Source: Microbacterium memoriense | GTDB taxonomy: Bacteria; Actinomycetota; Actinomycetes; Actinomycetales; Microbacteriaceae | Reading direction: 5' to 3' | Assembly (NCBI RefSeq): GCF_025398275.1 | Contig: NZ_JAODOR010000005.1 | Span: 1-64,000 of the forward strand | DNA: 64,000 nucleotides | In this document: piece after piece, positions 15,207 to 22,301 of the stretch | Layout: each line of letters opens with the position of its first letter | Numbering within the stretch: the first letter of the stretch is position 1 | Translations under genes and position numbers: made by a program | The notes under the pieces: generated by a model | The model's input: only the letters and a program-made list of their open reading frames with translations | What the model was told of the DNA's origin: nothing | Database searches by the model: none

Positions 15207-15947
15207 ATGTCTGTAGAGCAGGAAGTGCTGACCCGGAGTGAGCAGGTCTACTCGCCCTTGGGGAACTATCTGCGCACCGTCAGCCCGCGCGAGGACGCCG
15301 CGATGTCGTTCTCTGAGGTCGAGGAGGTAATCAGTCGACCGCTCCCACGACAGGCCCGCCAGAACGTGTCCTGGTGGGATTCCGTGCCAAAGAAGCCGCA
15401 GAGCCGCGCATGGCTTCGTGCTGATCGTCGAGCGAGCGTCGACCTCTCGACAGAGACGGTGACCTTCATCTTCGCGGTTTTCCAGCGAGGGTGGTCGGTG
15501 GAACAGTTGAAGCGGATGCGGAGCGATTGGCTCACCTTTGCACGTGGCGAGCTGGCAGACCCACGACGCCTCAGCCATGTCGAGCTCGGGTGGTGGGAGC
15601 CACACCACGTGTACCTGCTGCACTATCCCGCTGATGCCGCGTACAAGGTCGGCATAACGCGAGTCGACAGTACGAGAATCGCAAAGCTGACAGGATCTCG
15701 TGGACGACTCGTCGACCGCTTGGAGGTGGCGAACCGCTGGGCAGCGCTGGTGGTGGAGTCCCATGTTCTCGAGCTCGTCTGGGATGCCTGGAAGCAGCCG
15801 GATCGCTTCGCCACTGGTGATCAGGGCGAGACGGAGCGTTGGTCGGACTGGCTAGTGCCGCCACCCCTGTCCGTGGTCCGTGATTCTCTCACCGAAGATC
15901 AAAAGTCACCCGGCTGGGAGATGAGCGTCTTCAGGAGGGAGTCGTGA
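15207..15947 (+). CDS. DUF7662 domain fused to GIY-YIG-like nuclease domain
   Basis: Residues about 14-90 of this 246-residue protein match a small domain I know as DUF7662: YSPLGNYLR, then SFSEVEEVISRPLPRQAR, a WW pair and AWLRADRRASVDL. The second half contains HHVYLLHYPADAAYKVGITR and RIAKLTG, which fits the start of a GIY-YIG or T5orf172-type nuclease fold (Y..........KVGIT...R...L), followed by RLEVANRWAALVVESHVLEL with the expected Glu region. It opens the right cargo block after a gap of about 90 bp with GAGAGGAAG before the ATG. The fusion suggests DNA cleavage steered by the N-terminal domain. Function is inferred only; the domain number is from memory. Confidence 0.6.
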   Translation: MSVEQEVLTRSEQVYSPLGNYLRTVSPREDAAMSFSEVEEVISRPLPRQARQNVSWWDSVPKKPQSRAWLRADRRASVDLSTETVTFIFAVFQRGWSVEQLKRMRSDWLTFARGELADPRRLSHVELGWWEPHHVYLLHYPADAAYKVGITRVDSTRIAKLTGSRGRLVDRLEVANRWAALVVESHVLELVWDAWKQPDRFATGDQGETERWSDWLVPPPLSVVRDSLTEDQKSPGWEMSVFRRES

Positions 15948-16306
15948 TGCGCGTCGAGTATGACGAGGTCGTCAGCGTCGAACGGCTCGACCGGCCCAAG
16001 AGCACGCCGACCGTCGAGCGCGCGAATGGCTTTGGTGTTCGCCTCGAGGAGCAGTGGTTCTGGTTCTCCGATTTGGAGGCGGCCTACACGTTCGGTCGCG
16101 CGGGTCGCACGTCCGTTCAGGTGCGGAGCTGGAACCTTGTCGAAGCGGCCACCGAGGCGCGGTTCGATCGCAATCTCGGACGGATGGTGTTCACGCTGTA
16201 CGTCGTGGATCATTCCGGACTGGAGGCAAGCTTGGGCAAAGGTCGAAAGCTCATCCGACGCTTCGCAGACGGCGCGACTCCGCAGAGCGCACACTGGAAC
16301 GCCTGA
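15947..16306 (+). CDS. Unknown protein in cargo operon
   Basis: About 119 residues, ATG at 15947 overlapping the stop of the preceding fusion gene (GTGATG; GTG 15944 is also possible). It is rich in aromatic residues and beta-prone (EEQWFWFSDLEAAYTFGRAG), with no Cys or membrane segment. I do not recognise it. The close overlap with the GIY-YIG fusion and the 20-bp gap to the metallophosphoesterase suggest one functional unit. Confidence 0.55.
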   Translation: MRVEYDEVVSVERLDRPKSTPTVERANGFGVRLEEQWFWFSDLEAAYTFGRAGRTSVQVRSWNLVEAATEARFDRNLGRMVFTLYVVDHSGLEASLGKGRKLIRRFADGATPQSAHWNA

Positions 16307-16326
16307 GATCGAAGGGAGTGAATTGG

Positions 16327-17133
16327 ATGCCCGCTGAACGAGGATGGTTCGACTTCAACGCGGTCGACTTCGTAACGAGCGACCACCACTTCGGCCACGC
16401 TCGCATCAGTGAACTCGCCGGCCGGCCCTTCTTGACTGTCGATGAGATGGATGCCGCGCTCATTGACCGGTGGAACGCTGCCGTTCCTCCTGATGCGGTC
16501 GTCCTTCACCTCGGCGACGTTGCGCTCGGGCCGATCGATGCCAGCGTGGCGTTGACCGCTCAGCTGAACGGGCGACGGCTTCTGGTGCCGGGAAACCACG
16601 ATCGAGTCTCGTGGGCCACGCAGTCGCGGAAAGCGATCGAGAGATTCGCGCCGATCTACGAGGCTGCGGGCTGGGTGATCCTGCCTGAGATCATCGAGGG
16701 CACACGCCGAGACCACCGGGTCATGGCATCGCACTATCCGTACCGGGGTGACTCTCAGGAAATCGATCGGCACAGCAAGCATCGCCCGACCGATGAGGGC
16801 ATCCCGCTGCTGCACGGTCACACGCATAGTCGGGATCATGGACCAGACGGAAACCAGTTCCACGTCGGCGTCGATGCCTTCGAGTTCCGCCCCGTCGCGA
16901 TGGACGTTATCGATCGGTGGCTCGGAGTCGGGCATCAGACAGCACGGGTGACCATTCCGAACGAGGTTGCGGTGCTCCTCCATCGTCTCTACATGCCCGA
17001 GGCCGCCGAGGCCTGGCTCCATGGCCACAACTCCCACCTGTCCGGCGCACGTCCGATCGATCTGCTCGAGCTGAACGAGGTCGCCGACGTCGTAGATGCG
17101 CTCAACGTCGAGATTCAAGGTGGCATGAGCTGA
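16327..17133 (+). CDS. Metallophosphoesterase with C-terminal MbcA/ParS-like domain
   Basis: ATG at 16327 gives 268 residues. The first 200 are a calcineurin-type phosphoesterase with all metal motifs: FVTSDHHFGHARI, LHLGDVALGP, VPGNHDRVS, ASHYPY and LLHGHTHSRDHGPDG. The last 50 residues, EAWLHGHNSHLSGARPIDLL followed by NEVADVVDAL, strongly resemble the toxin-binding C-terminal domain of Xre/MbcA/ParS (DUF2384) antitoxins, whose usual pattern is W...PN..LGG..P.DLL. I know no described protein joining these two parts. Possible roles are phosphodiester or nucleotide cleavage controlled by a RES-type toxin-like partner, but no such toxin is visible nearby. A GAAGGGAGTGAATTGG stretch precedes the ATG. 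Confidence 0.75.
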   Translation: MPAERGWFDFNAVDFVTSDHHFGHARISELAGRPFLTVDEMDAALIDRWNAAVPPDAVVLHLGDVALGPIDASVALTAQLNGRRLLVPGNHDRVSWATQSRKAIERFAPIYEAAGWVILPEIIEGTRRDHRVMASHYPYRGDSQEIDRHSKHRPTDEGIPLLHGHTHSRDHGPDGNQFHVGVDAFEFRPVAMDVIDRWLGVGHQTARVTIPNEVAVLLHRLYMPEAAEAWLHGHNSHLSGARPIDLLELNEVADVVDALNVEIQGGMS

Positions 17134-17309
17134 ACCGCCGGGAATTGGAATGGCATTCGAACGGACTCGCGTGCCAGCTTGGCCTGATCTCTGTCGGCTG
17201 CGACAGGTAGCATCCGAGGGTGTTCCTCGACCATCCCCGCGGCTTCCGTGACTCCGCCCTCGTGAACGCTCGCGAGGAGCTTCTGCTGACAGAGCCTCGA
17301 GTGTAGAGT

Positions 17310-17849
17310 TTGCGTGATTGGGCCGAGGACCTTGCTAACCGTCGTGGCGTCCACGTTCCCCAATTCGACCCCGCCGAGGCAGGTGAGGAGGCGCGGGTGT
17401 TGTTCGTTTTCGAGGCACCAGGTCCGATGACCAACGCGGGCAACAAGCGGCCCGGCTCGGGGTTCATCTCCGTGGACAACAACGACGCGACCGCCGCGAA
17501 CATGTGGAACGCCAGGAACGAGTCCGGGCTACACGAAGGCGCGCTGGCCTGGAACATCGTTCCTTGGTATCTCGGTGTCGCGTCTCGAAAGCCGACGAAT
17601 GACGAGCTGCGTGACGGGGCGTCAGAACTCGTCGACCTGATCGCGCTTCTCCCTCGCCTCGAGCTCGTTGTGCTCGGCGGGCTTTACGCGCAGAAGGGTT
17701 GGCAGCGGCACATCGGCGCGACTACATTCGTCGGTCCCGACGTTGTCGATATGTGGCATCCGTCACCGTTGTCGCTCAACCAACCTGGTCGACGGGAAGA
17801 GTTCAACGAGACCGTCAGGCTTTTGGCATCCCGTCTGGACTCGATATGA
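17310..17849 (+). CDS. Uracil-DNA-glycosylase-fold protein
   Basis: The 179-residue protein has the order of motifs of the UDG superfamily: a first strand and loop VLFVFEAPGPMTN, GFISVDNNDATAANMWN, WNIVPWYLG, a strand LVVLGGLYAQKGW and the second active-site loop MWHPSPLSLNQPGRREEF (His plus Pro-Ser, close to the HPSPLS seen in family members). It might remove modified or deaminated bases or merely bind them. In a cargo block with nucleases it could be a defence effector or a repair function protecting the element. Start is TTG at 17310 and is uncertain; a TAGAGT box sits immediately before it. Confidence 0.7.
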   Translation: MRDWAEDLANRRGVHVPQFDPAEAGEEARVLFVFEAPGPMTNAGNKRPGSGFISVDNNDATAANMWNARNESGLHEGALAWNIVPWYLGVASRKPTNDELRDGASELVDLIALLPRLELVVLGGLYAQKGWQRHIGATTFVGPDVVDMWHPSPLSLNQPGRREEFNETVRLLASRLDSI

Positions 17850-18652
17850 GCGACGACGTCGAAATCGAGAGGGCACGGCTTAGTGAGGAGTTTCGCCGCA
17901 AGAGCCACAGACGGTTGCCTGGACGTGAGCCGGCACAGGTAGCCATTCATTTTGGCGTGCGAGTCCAGAGCGGCTCGAAGCAGGGTCTTCGGATCGACCG
18001 TGAGAAGTACGCCCAGATCAACAAGCGGTCTTCAAGCTACTGGCGGAGAGATCAAGCCCCCGAGCTTTGGGATTCACTCGACGAGTACTACGAGGATGAC
18101 GAGCATCGGGTACTTACCGACTCGTGGTGCATTGAGCAGCAGGAGCGCGCTCTTCGGAACTTCGATCTGAACATGGCCTACTTTGACTCGCTCGATCGGC
18201 AGGAGTTTCGGCGGTCAGTCGACACAGCGATAGCTTCGCACCGGGGGATGGTCGAGGTCACTGACCTCAATCGATGGGACGGGAAGACTGGCCTCTACGT
18301 CATGGTCTTAGACGACTACTGCCAGGCCTACGTGGGAGTCACAGAGAGCGCAGGTGGAATCAAGGCACGCATTCGGCAGCACTGGTCAACGACAAAGGCG
18401 TTCGATCGACTGCTCTGGGGCGGAGTCGAAGAATCGATTCTGGCCATTGACAGTTTCCGCGCTCTGGACACGACGCGGATCTTCGCCGCCAGCGTGAAGG
18501 ATCCTCATGGCCTCGAGAACAAGGTCATGGAGTCGTTTCCGAACCAGTTTCTATCGAACAGGATCCCCGGCGGTAGAGGTGATCTCATTGGCTTTGCGGC
18601 TCGGGTGGGAGTTGACATCGTGAAGACTCGAGAATTACCTGAACAGCCGTAG
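17846..18652 (+). CDS. GIY-YIG-like nuclease protein
   Basis: ATG at 17846 overlaps the previous stop (ATGA) and gives 268 residues. The second half has a GIY-YIG-type core: TGLYVMVLDDYCQAYVGVTE, IKARIRQHWSTTKAF and, further on, a Glu in HGLENKVMESFPNQF. The N-terminal 120 residues are highly charged with many Arg and Asp/Glu (SYWRRDQAPELWDSLDEYYE) and no family I can name. It is the second GIY-YIG-type protein in this block, and is translationally coupled to the UDG-like gene, which suggests that base recognition and strand cleavage act together. Confidence 0.65.
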   Translation: MSDDVEIERARLSEEFRRKSHRRLPGREPAQVAIHFGVRVQSGSKQGLRIDREKYAQINKRSSSYWRRDQAPELWDSLDEYYEDDEHRVLTDSWCIEQQERALRNFDLNMAYFDSLDRQEFRRSVDTAIASHRGMVEVTDLNRWDGKTGLYVMVLDDYCQAYVGVTESAGGIKARIRQHWSTTKAFDRLLWGGVEESILAIDSFRALDTTRIFAASVKDPHGLENKVMESFPNQFLSNRIPGGRGDLIGFAARVGVDIVKTRELPEQP

Positions 18653-18689
18653 CAGCTGGCCGGACTTGTCCACCGCAGGATGGAGAGGA

Positions 18690-19247
18690 ATGCCACCTAA
18701 GTCTCGACGTCGAACTGTTCCATACCCGCCGACGCTCTCACCAACCTTCTGCGATCCCGACCCCGGCATACCAGGGCACAGATTCGTGCTGGGCAAACTC
18801 AGCGCCTCAGCAGGGCGAGTGAACCCGTTGGTCGTCCTCGGAATGAACCCGTCACACGCAGACATGTCCGAGTCCGATGACACCGTGAACCGCGTCGCCC
18901 TTTCGAGTGTTGAGCTCGGCTACTCGGGCTGGACGATACTCAACGTCTACCCGGAGCGCGCGACTCGTCCGGCGGAGCTGATGCCCTTCGACAAGGAGCT
19001 CTCTGACCTCAACTGTGTTGCCATCGAGCGGTTTCTCACCACAAACAGGGTTCCCGAGGTCTTCGGAGCATGGGGGAACCCTCCGAATGCGACCATCCGT
19101 CAGGCTAGACCGGAGGCACTCGCCGTGCTCGCCGACTTGGGGGTGCGCATCTTCTACTTTGGGACGCTCACCAAAAAGAAGCATCCGCGGCACCTCCGGC
19201 CGCGTGGGAGCGCGCTGGATCTGACTGCCACGAAGAGTTACTTGTGA
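18690..19247 (+). CDS. DUF1643 family protein
   Basis: ATG at 18690, six bases after GGAGAGG, gives 185 residues. LVVLGMNPSHADMSESDDTV, GWTILNVYPERATRP and VFGAWGN are the conserved blocks of DUF1643, a family with a glycosylase-like alpha/beta fold often found in phages, plasmids and near restriction systems. The activity is not known. It is the last gene of the element, about 50 bp before the integrase arm repeats. An extended TTG start at 18666 is possible but has no ribosome site. Confidence 0.8.
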   Translation: MPPKSRRRTVPYPPTLSPTFCDPDPGIPGHRFVLGKLSASAGRVNPLVVLGMNPSHADMSESDDTVNRVALSSVELGYSGWTILNVYPERATRPAELMPFDKELSDLNCVAIERFLTTNRVPEVFGAWGNPPNATIRQARPEALAVLADLGVRIFYFGTLTKKKHPRHLRPRGSALDLTATKSYL

Positions 19248-19299
19248 CCTTGTCGCGGCGGGCGCTAATGAAATCGTCGGCAGAGAGTAATCGAGCCGC

Positions 19300-19320
19300 T
19301 CCCGGCCCATTCCCGGCCCA
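19300..19320. promoter_or_regulatory. Right internal arm: tandem TCCCGGCCCA pair
   Basis: TCCCGGCCCAT and TCCCGGCCCAA lie 11 bp apart, 129 bp before the right direct repeat. Repeats of this length and spacing at an element end are typical integrase arm sites. Related copies occur at 783-804 and about 1133-1156. Confidence 0.45.
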
Positions 19321-19428
19321 ACTGCCCTACGAGCTCGTAAAGCCGGCATGACATCGACCCGTTCGCCTCGCTGCGCTCGCCCAACGACCGGGCGGCGCGG
19401 CGTTGTGCGCTCGCTACAAAAACCGGCG

Positions 19429-19547
19429 CTGATCAGGGCAAAGCAAAACCCCCGCGGATAGAAGCTCCGCGAGGGTTTCTGGGATGACGTAATGATCATC
19501 CGTGTGGCTCCGACGGGCGTCGATCCCGTGACCTCACGATTTTCAGT
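19429..19547. repeat. attR-side direct repeat, overlapping intact tRNA-Phe
   Basis: Right copy of the 119-bp repeat at 912-1030, with two mismatches. It restores the 3' half of the intact tRNA-Phe gene, so integration does not destroy the tRNA. Confidence 0.9.
19445..19479 (-). terminator. tRNA-Phe terminator
   Basis: AAACCCTCGCG and CGCGGGGGTTT form an 11-bp stem on the minus strand downstream of tRNA-Phe and are followed by TTGCTTTG. The same hairpin is present at the left repeat. Confidence 0.7.
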
Positions 19548-19577
19548 CGTGCGCTCTACCAACTGAGCTACAGAGCC
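19505..19577 (-). tRNA. tRNA-Phe (GAA)
   Basis: The minus-strand sequence folds as a full cloverleaf: acceptor GGCTCTG/CGGAGCC, anticodon stem-loop CGACTGAAAATCG with GAA, and a T-arm with GGGATCGACGCCC. The discriminator is A; CCA is not encoded. Its 3' half is the attachment site of the element. Confidence 0.97.
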
Positions 19578-19646
19578 GAGTGGCATCCGAAGAATGTCAC
19601 TCCTGAAACGAAAGGCCCTCTCAAAGAAAGGGCCCGTCGCTCAGAG

Positions 19647-19720
19647 CGACCCTGACGGGACTTGAACCCGCGACCTCCGCCGTGACAGGGCGGCACGCTA
19701 ACCAACTGCGCTACAGGGCC
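19647..19720 (-). tRNA. tRNA-Asp (GTC)
   Basis: The minus strand has acceptor GGCCCTG/CAGGGTC, anticodon loop CTGTCAC with GTC between CCGCC and GGCGG, and T-arm GCGGGTTCAAGTCCCGT. Discriminator G; CCA not encoded. It lies in a tRNA cluster with Phe and Glu on the same strand. Confidence 0.97.
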
Positions 19721-19746
19721 ATGCGTATTAAATTATGCCGTAAGTG

Positions 19747-19819
19747 TGACCCCAACGGGATTCGAACCCGTGCTGCCGCCGTGAAAGGGCGGTGTCCTAG
19801 GCCGCTAAACGATGGGGCC
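19747..19819 (-). tRNA. tRNA-Glu (TTC)
   Basis: The minus strand has acceptor GGCCCCA/TGGGGTC, anticodon loop CTTTCAC with TTC, and T-arm ACGGGTTCGAATCCCGT. It is the first gene of the Glu-Asp-Phe cluster in the direction of transcription. Confidence 0.97.
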
Positions 19820-20024
19820 GAGCGAACCCGGAAGTTCACGCTTACCGACGCTCAAGCATATGCAATTTTCTCCGGATCCGGAAATCGAGGGCGTGGGAGG
19901 CCTCGATCTGCCCGAGAACACGTGAGGATGATGGGTGCTCGCCGTGCCGGCATCCGTCTCTGGTGCGAATGTGACGGGTGTTGTTAGTGTGGCTTGAGTT
20001 GCGTTCCCGACCGAAGGGCCCGAG

Positions 20025-21443
20025 GTGAGTGTCGACGACGGCGTGTCTGCGGAGGACTGCGGCTGCGCGCCGACGCCCCGAGAGCTTCGCGCGCTGCGTG
20101 GCCCCCTGAGTCGACGTGCGGCCATCGGCCTCGGTGTGCTGGGCGTGGGTGCGATGGGCCTCGCGTTCGGGCCGGCTGCGTTCGCCGCTGACTATCCTTC
20201 CTGGGATGACGTGCAGCGCGCCAAGTCCAACGAGGCGAGCAAAGCCGCTGAGGTGAGCCGCATCGAGGGACTCATCAACTCCCTGCAGGCCGATGTCGCC
20301 TACAAACAGGCCGAGGCCGAGCGTCTCGGCGCGGAATACGTCGCCGCGCAGGAAGCCTTCGAAGACGCCGCGTACCGCGCGACCGACCTTCAGGCTCAGG
20401 CCGACGCGGAAGCGGCCCGTGCGCAGGAGAGCGCCGGCAAGCTCGGGCGCCTGGCTGCCCAGCAGTATCGCAACGGCAGCGAAGATGCCTCGCTCGAGCT
20501 CTTCTTCTCGGGTTCTGCCGCGAGCGCCGACGACCTGCTCGCCAAGCTCGGCACGATGGACAAGCTCGTCGCGGCGAACAAGGGCATCTACGCCGACGCC
20601 GTCAGCGCGCGCGACAATGCCCAGAACCTGAGCAACCAGGCATCCGTCGCCCGTGATGAGCGCGACAAGCTGCAGAAGGAGGCCGAGGCGAAGATGGTGG
20701 CCGCGCAGGATGCCGCCACCGCCGCCCAGGCCGCTCTCGACGCGCAGACCGCGAACCTCGGTACCCTGCAGGCCCAGCTGGCGGCCCTCAAGGACACGAC
20801 GGCCAAGACGATCGCCGACTATCAGGCTGGCGTTGAAGCCGAGCGCCAGGCGCGCCTCGCCCGAGAAGCGGCGGCCCGTGAAGCCGCACGCCAGGCGGCC
20901 GCAGCCGCAGCCGCCCAGGCCGCTGCCGACGCTGCAGCGGCAGCCGCGGCAGCCGCGGCAGGCGGTGGCGGTGGCGGCGGTGGTGGCGGCGGAAGCAGCA
21001 GCGGTGGCACCGGCGGCCAGTCCGGCGGGAGCGGCTGGGCACGCCCGGCCTCCGGCTGGATCAGCTCGTGGTTCGGCGGTCGCGGCACGATCTGCGGCAA
21101 CGGATACTGCGTGACCGACCATCGCGGAATCGACTTCGCGACGAACTGCGGCAACTCGATTTATGCCGCCGCCAGCGGACGCGTCATCTTCGCCGCCTAC
21201 AGCGGCTCGTGGGGCAACTACATCAAAATCGACCACGGTGGCGGGATCGTCACCGGATATGCGCATATTCGCGCAGGTGGCTATGCGGTCGGTGTCGGCC
21301 AGTCCGTATCGGCGGGCCAGGTCATCGCATATGTCGGCAGTACGGGTGCCTCCAGCGGCTGCCACCTGCACTTCGAGGTGTATTCGGGGGGCGTCCGGAT
21401 CGACCCCGCGCCGTTCCTGCGCAACCGCGGCGTCTCGGTCTGA
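20025..21443 (+). CDS. Exported M23 peptidoglycan endopeptidase with coiled coil
   Basis: A 472-residue exported protein. The N-terminus has a twin-arginine-like signal, LSRRAAIGLGVLGVGAMG, ending AAFAA at about residue 63. A long Ala/Glu-rich coiled coil follows (about 70-300), then a low-complexity linker of Ala runs and an 11-Gly run, and a C-terminal LytM/M23 domain with HRGIDFATNCG (about 366), GYAH and GCHLHFEVY (about 446), the zinc ligands of an active peptidase. This architecture is that of NlpC/EnvC/RipA-like division hydrolases whose coiled coil regulates the peptidase. Start GTG at 20025. It stands alone, closed by a strong bidirectional terminator. Confidence 0.9.
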   Translation: MSVDDGVSAEDCGCAPTPRELRALRGPLSRRAAIGLGVLGVGAMGLAFGPAAFAADYPSWDDVQRAKSNEASKAAEVSRIEGLINSLQADVAYKQAEAERLGAEYVAAQEAFEDAAYRATDLQAQADAEAARAQESAGKLGRLAAQQYRNGSEDASLELFFSGSAASADDLLAKLGTMDKLVAANKGIYADAVSARDNAQNLSNQASVARDERDKLQKEAEAKMVAAQDAATAAQAALDAQTANLGTLQAQLAALKDTTAKTIADYQAGVEAERQARLAREAAAREAARQAAAAAAAQAAADAAAAAAAAAAGGGGGGGGGGGSSSGGTGGQSGGSGWARPASGWISSWFGGRGTICGNGYCVTDHRGIDFATNCGNSIYAAASGRVIFAAYSGSWGNYIKIDHGGGIVTGYAHIRAGGYAVGVGQSVSAGQVIAYVGSTGASSGCHLHFEVYSGGVRIDPAPFLRNRGVSV

Positions 21444-21457
21444 CAGCTGCCCGAAAA

Positions 21458-21495
21458 CGAAGAAGAGCGGATGCCACGGCATCCGCTCTTCTTCG
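21458..21495. terminator. Bidirectional terminator between M23 gene and ppa
   Basis: An 18-bp perfect stem, CGAAGAAGAGCGGATGCC paired with its complement around an AC loop, between the convergent M23 and ppa genes. The arm GAAGAGCGGATGCC recurs in the clpC terminator. Confidence 0.85.
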
Positions 21496-21503
21496 TTCAC
21501 AGC

Positions 21504-22037
21504 TCAGAGGCTGTTGGGAGCTTCGCCCTCACCCTGGGTCTTGGTCTGACCCTCGTGCTCCTCGAAGCGGTCGAACGCCTCGCTGACGAGCCGCTCGGCC
21601 TCGGCCGCGTTGGCCCACTCGTCGACCTTGACCCACTTGCCGGGCTCGAGGTCCTTGTAGTGCTCGAAGAAGTGGTTGATCTCGCCCTTCGTCCACTCGT
21701 CGAGGTCGTCGACGTCCTGGACGTGCGCCCAGCGCGGGTCCTTCGCGAGCACGGCGACAACCTTGTCGTCGCCGCCGGCCTCGTCGCTCATCTTCAGCAC
21801 GCCGACGGGGCGGACCTTCGCGAGCACGCCCGGGTACAGGTCGCGGTCGAGGAGCAGCAGCACGTCGAGCGGGTCGCCGTCTTCTCCCAGCGTGTTCTCG
21901 AAGAAGCCGTAGTTGGCCGGGTAGCCCATCGGGGTGAACAAGATGCGGTCGAGGAAGACCCGGCCGGTGCCGTGGTCGACTTCGTACTTGACGCGGCTGC
22001 CCCGCGGGATTTCGATGACGGCGTCGTACGCACCCAT
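21504..22037 (-). CDS. ppa: Inorganic pyrophosphatase
   Basis: The 177-residue protein is a family I soluble pyrophosphatase, which hydrolyses the pyrophosphate released by biosynthesis. Signature blocks: IEIPRGSRVKYEVDHGTG, YPANYGFFENTLGEDGDPLD with the acidic metal ligands, and KDPRWAHVQDVDD, GEINHFFEHYKDLEPGKWV. The last 15 residues are a polar tail. GAAGGAGCAACACC precedes the ATG. It converges with the M23 gene across the shared terminator and diverges from tilS. Confidence 0.97.
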   Translation of the reverse strand: MGAYDAVIEIPRGSRVKYEVDHGTGRVFLDRILFTPMGYPANYGFFENTLGEDGDPLDVLLLLDRDLYPGVLAKVRPVGVLKMSDEAGGDDKVVAVLAKDPRWAHVQDVDDLDEWTKGEINHFFEHYKDLEPGKWVKVDEWANAAEAERLVSEAFDRFEEHEGQTKTQGEGEAPNSL

Positions 22038-22134
22038 GGTGTTGCTCCTTCGGGAAAAGTCGTGGCGGAATGCCGTCGACCAGCCTAGTGCGCCGGGTCC
22101 CCGGGCGCCCAGGTGCCACCGGCTTGCGGACTGG

Positions 22135-22237
22135 CCGGTCCATATTCAGTCTCGCTGCTGACACGACGTCGCCGCACCCTCGTCCTTCCGGGGTTCAGCG
22201 GGTTAAGTGGCATGCGCGCAGACTGAATACGGACCGG
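22135..22237. repeat. Inverted repeat between ppa and tilS
   Basis: CCGGTCCATATTCAGTCT (22135-22152) and AGACTGAATACGGACCGG (22220-22237) are 18-bp inverted copies with one mismatch, 67 bp apart. They lie in the divergent gap, upstream of both ppa and tilS. It may be a paired operator or the ends of a small inserted repeat. Confidence 0.6.
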
Positions 22238-22301
22238 GGGGCGGGGGACAGCGGACGGCGCGGCCGAGTGAGAGGCGCAATCGCGGCGATAGCGTGGGGG
22301 C

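Larger units (their letters stand above)
912..19547. mobile_element. AICE-type integrative element in tRNA-Phe(GAA)
   Basis: The element is bounded by 119-bp near-identical direct repeats containing the tRNA-Phe 3' half. Its backbone has the content and order of actinomycete integrative and conjugative elements of the pSAM2 type: Pra-like activator, FtsK-like translocase, HUH initiator, excisionase and tyrosine integrase. Such elements excise, replicate by rolling circle and move as double-stranded DNA through a single hexameric translocase. I do not see an obvious KorSA-type GntR repressor or spd spread genes; the divergent 174-aa gene at 9329-9853 may do the regulatory job. The left cargo is a defence island and the right cargo a set of nuclease and metal-phosphoesterase genes. 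All core motifs look intact, so the element could be active. Confidence 0.85.

Noticed and set aside
20935..21015. Alanine and glycine codon runs in the M23 gene taken as a DNA repeat of interest
   Set aside because: It is a flexible linker between coiled coil and peptidase, common in exported hydrolases.
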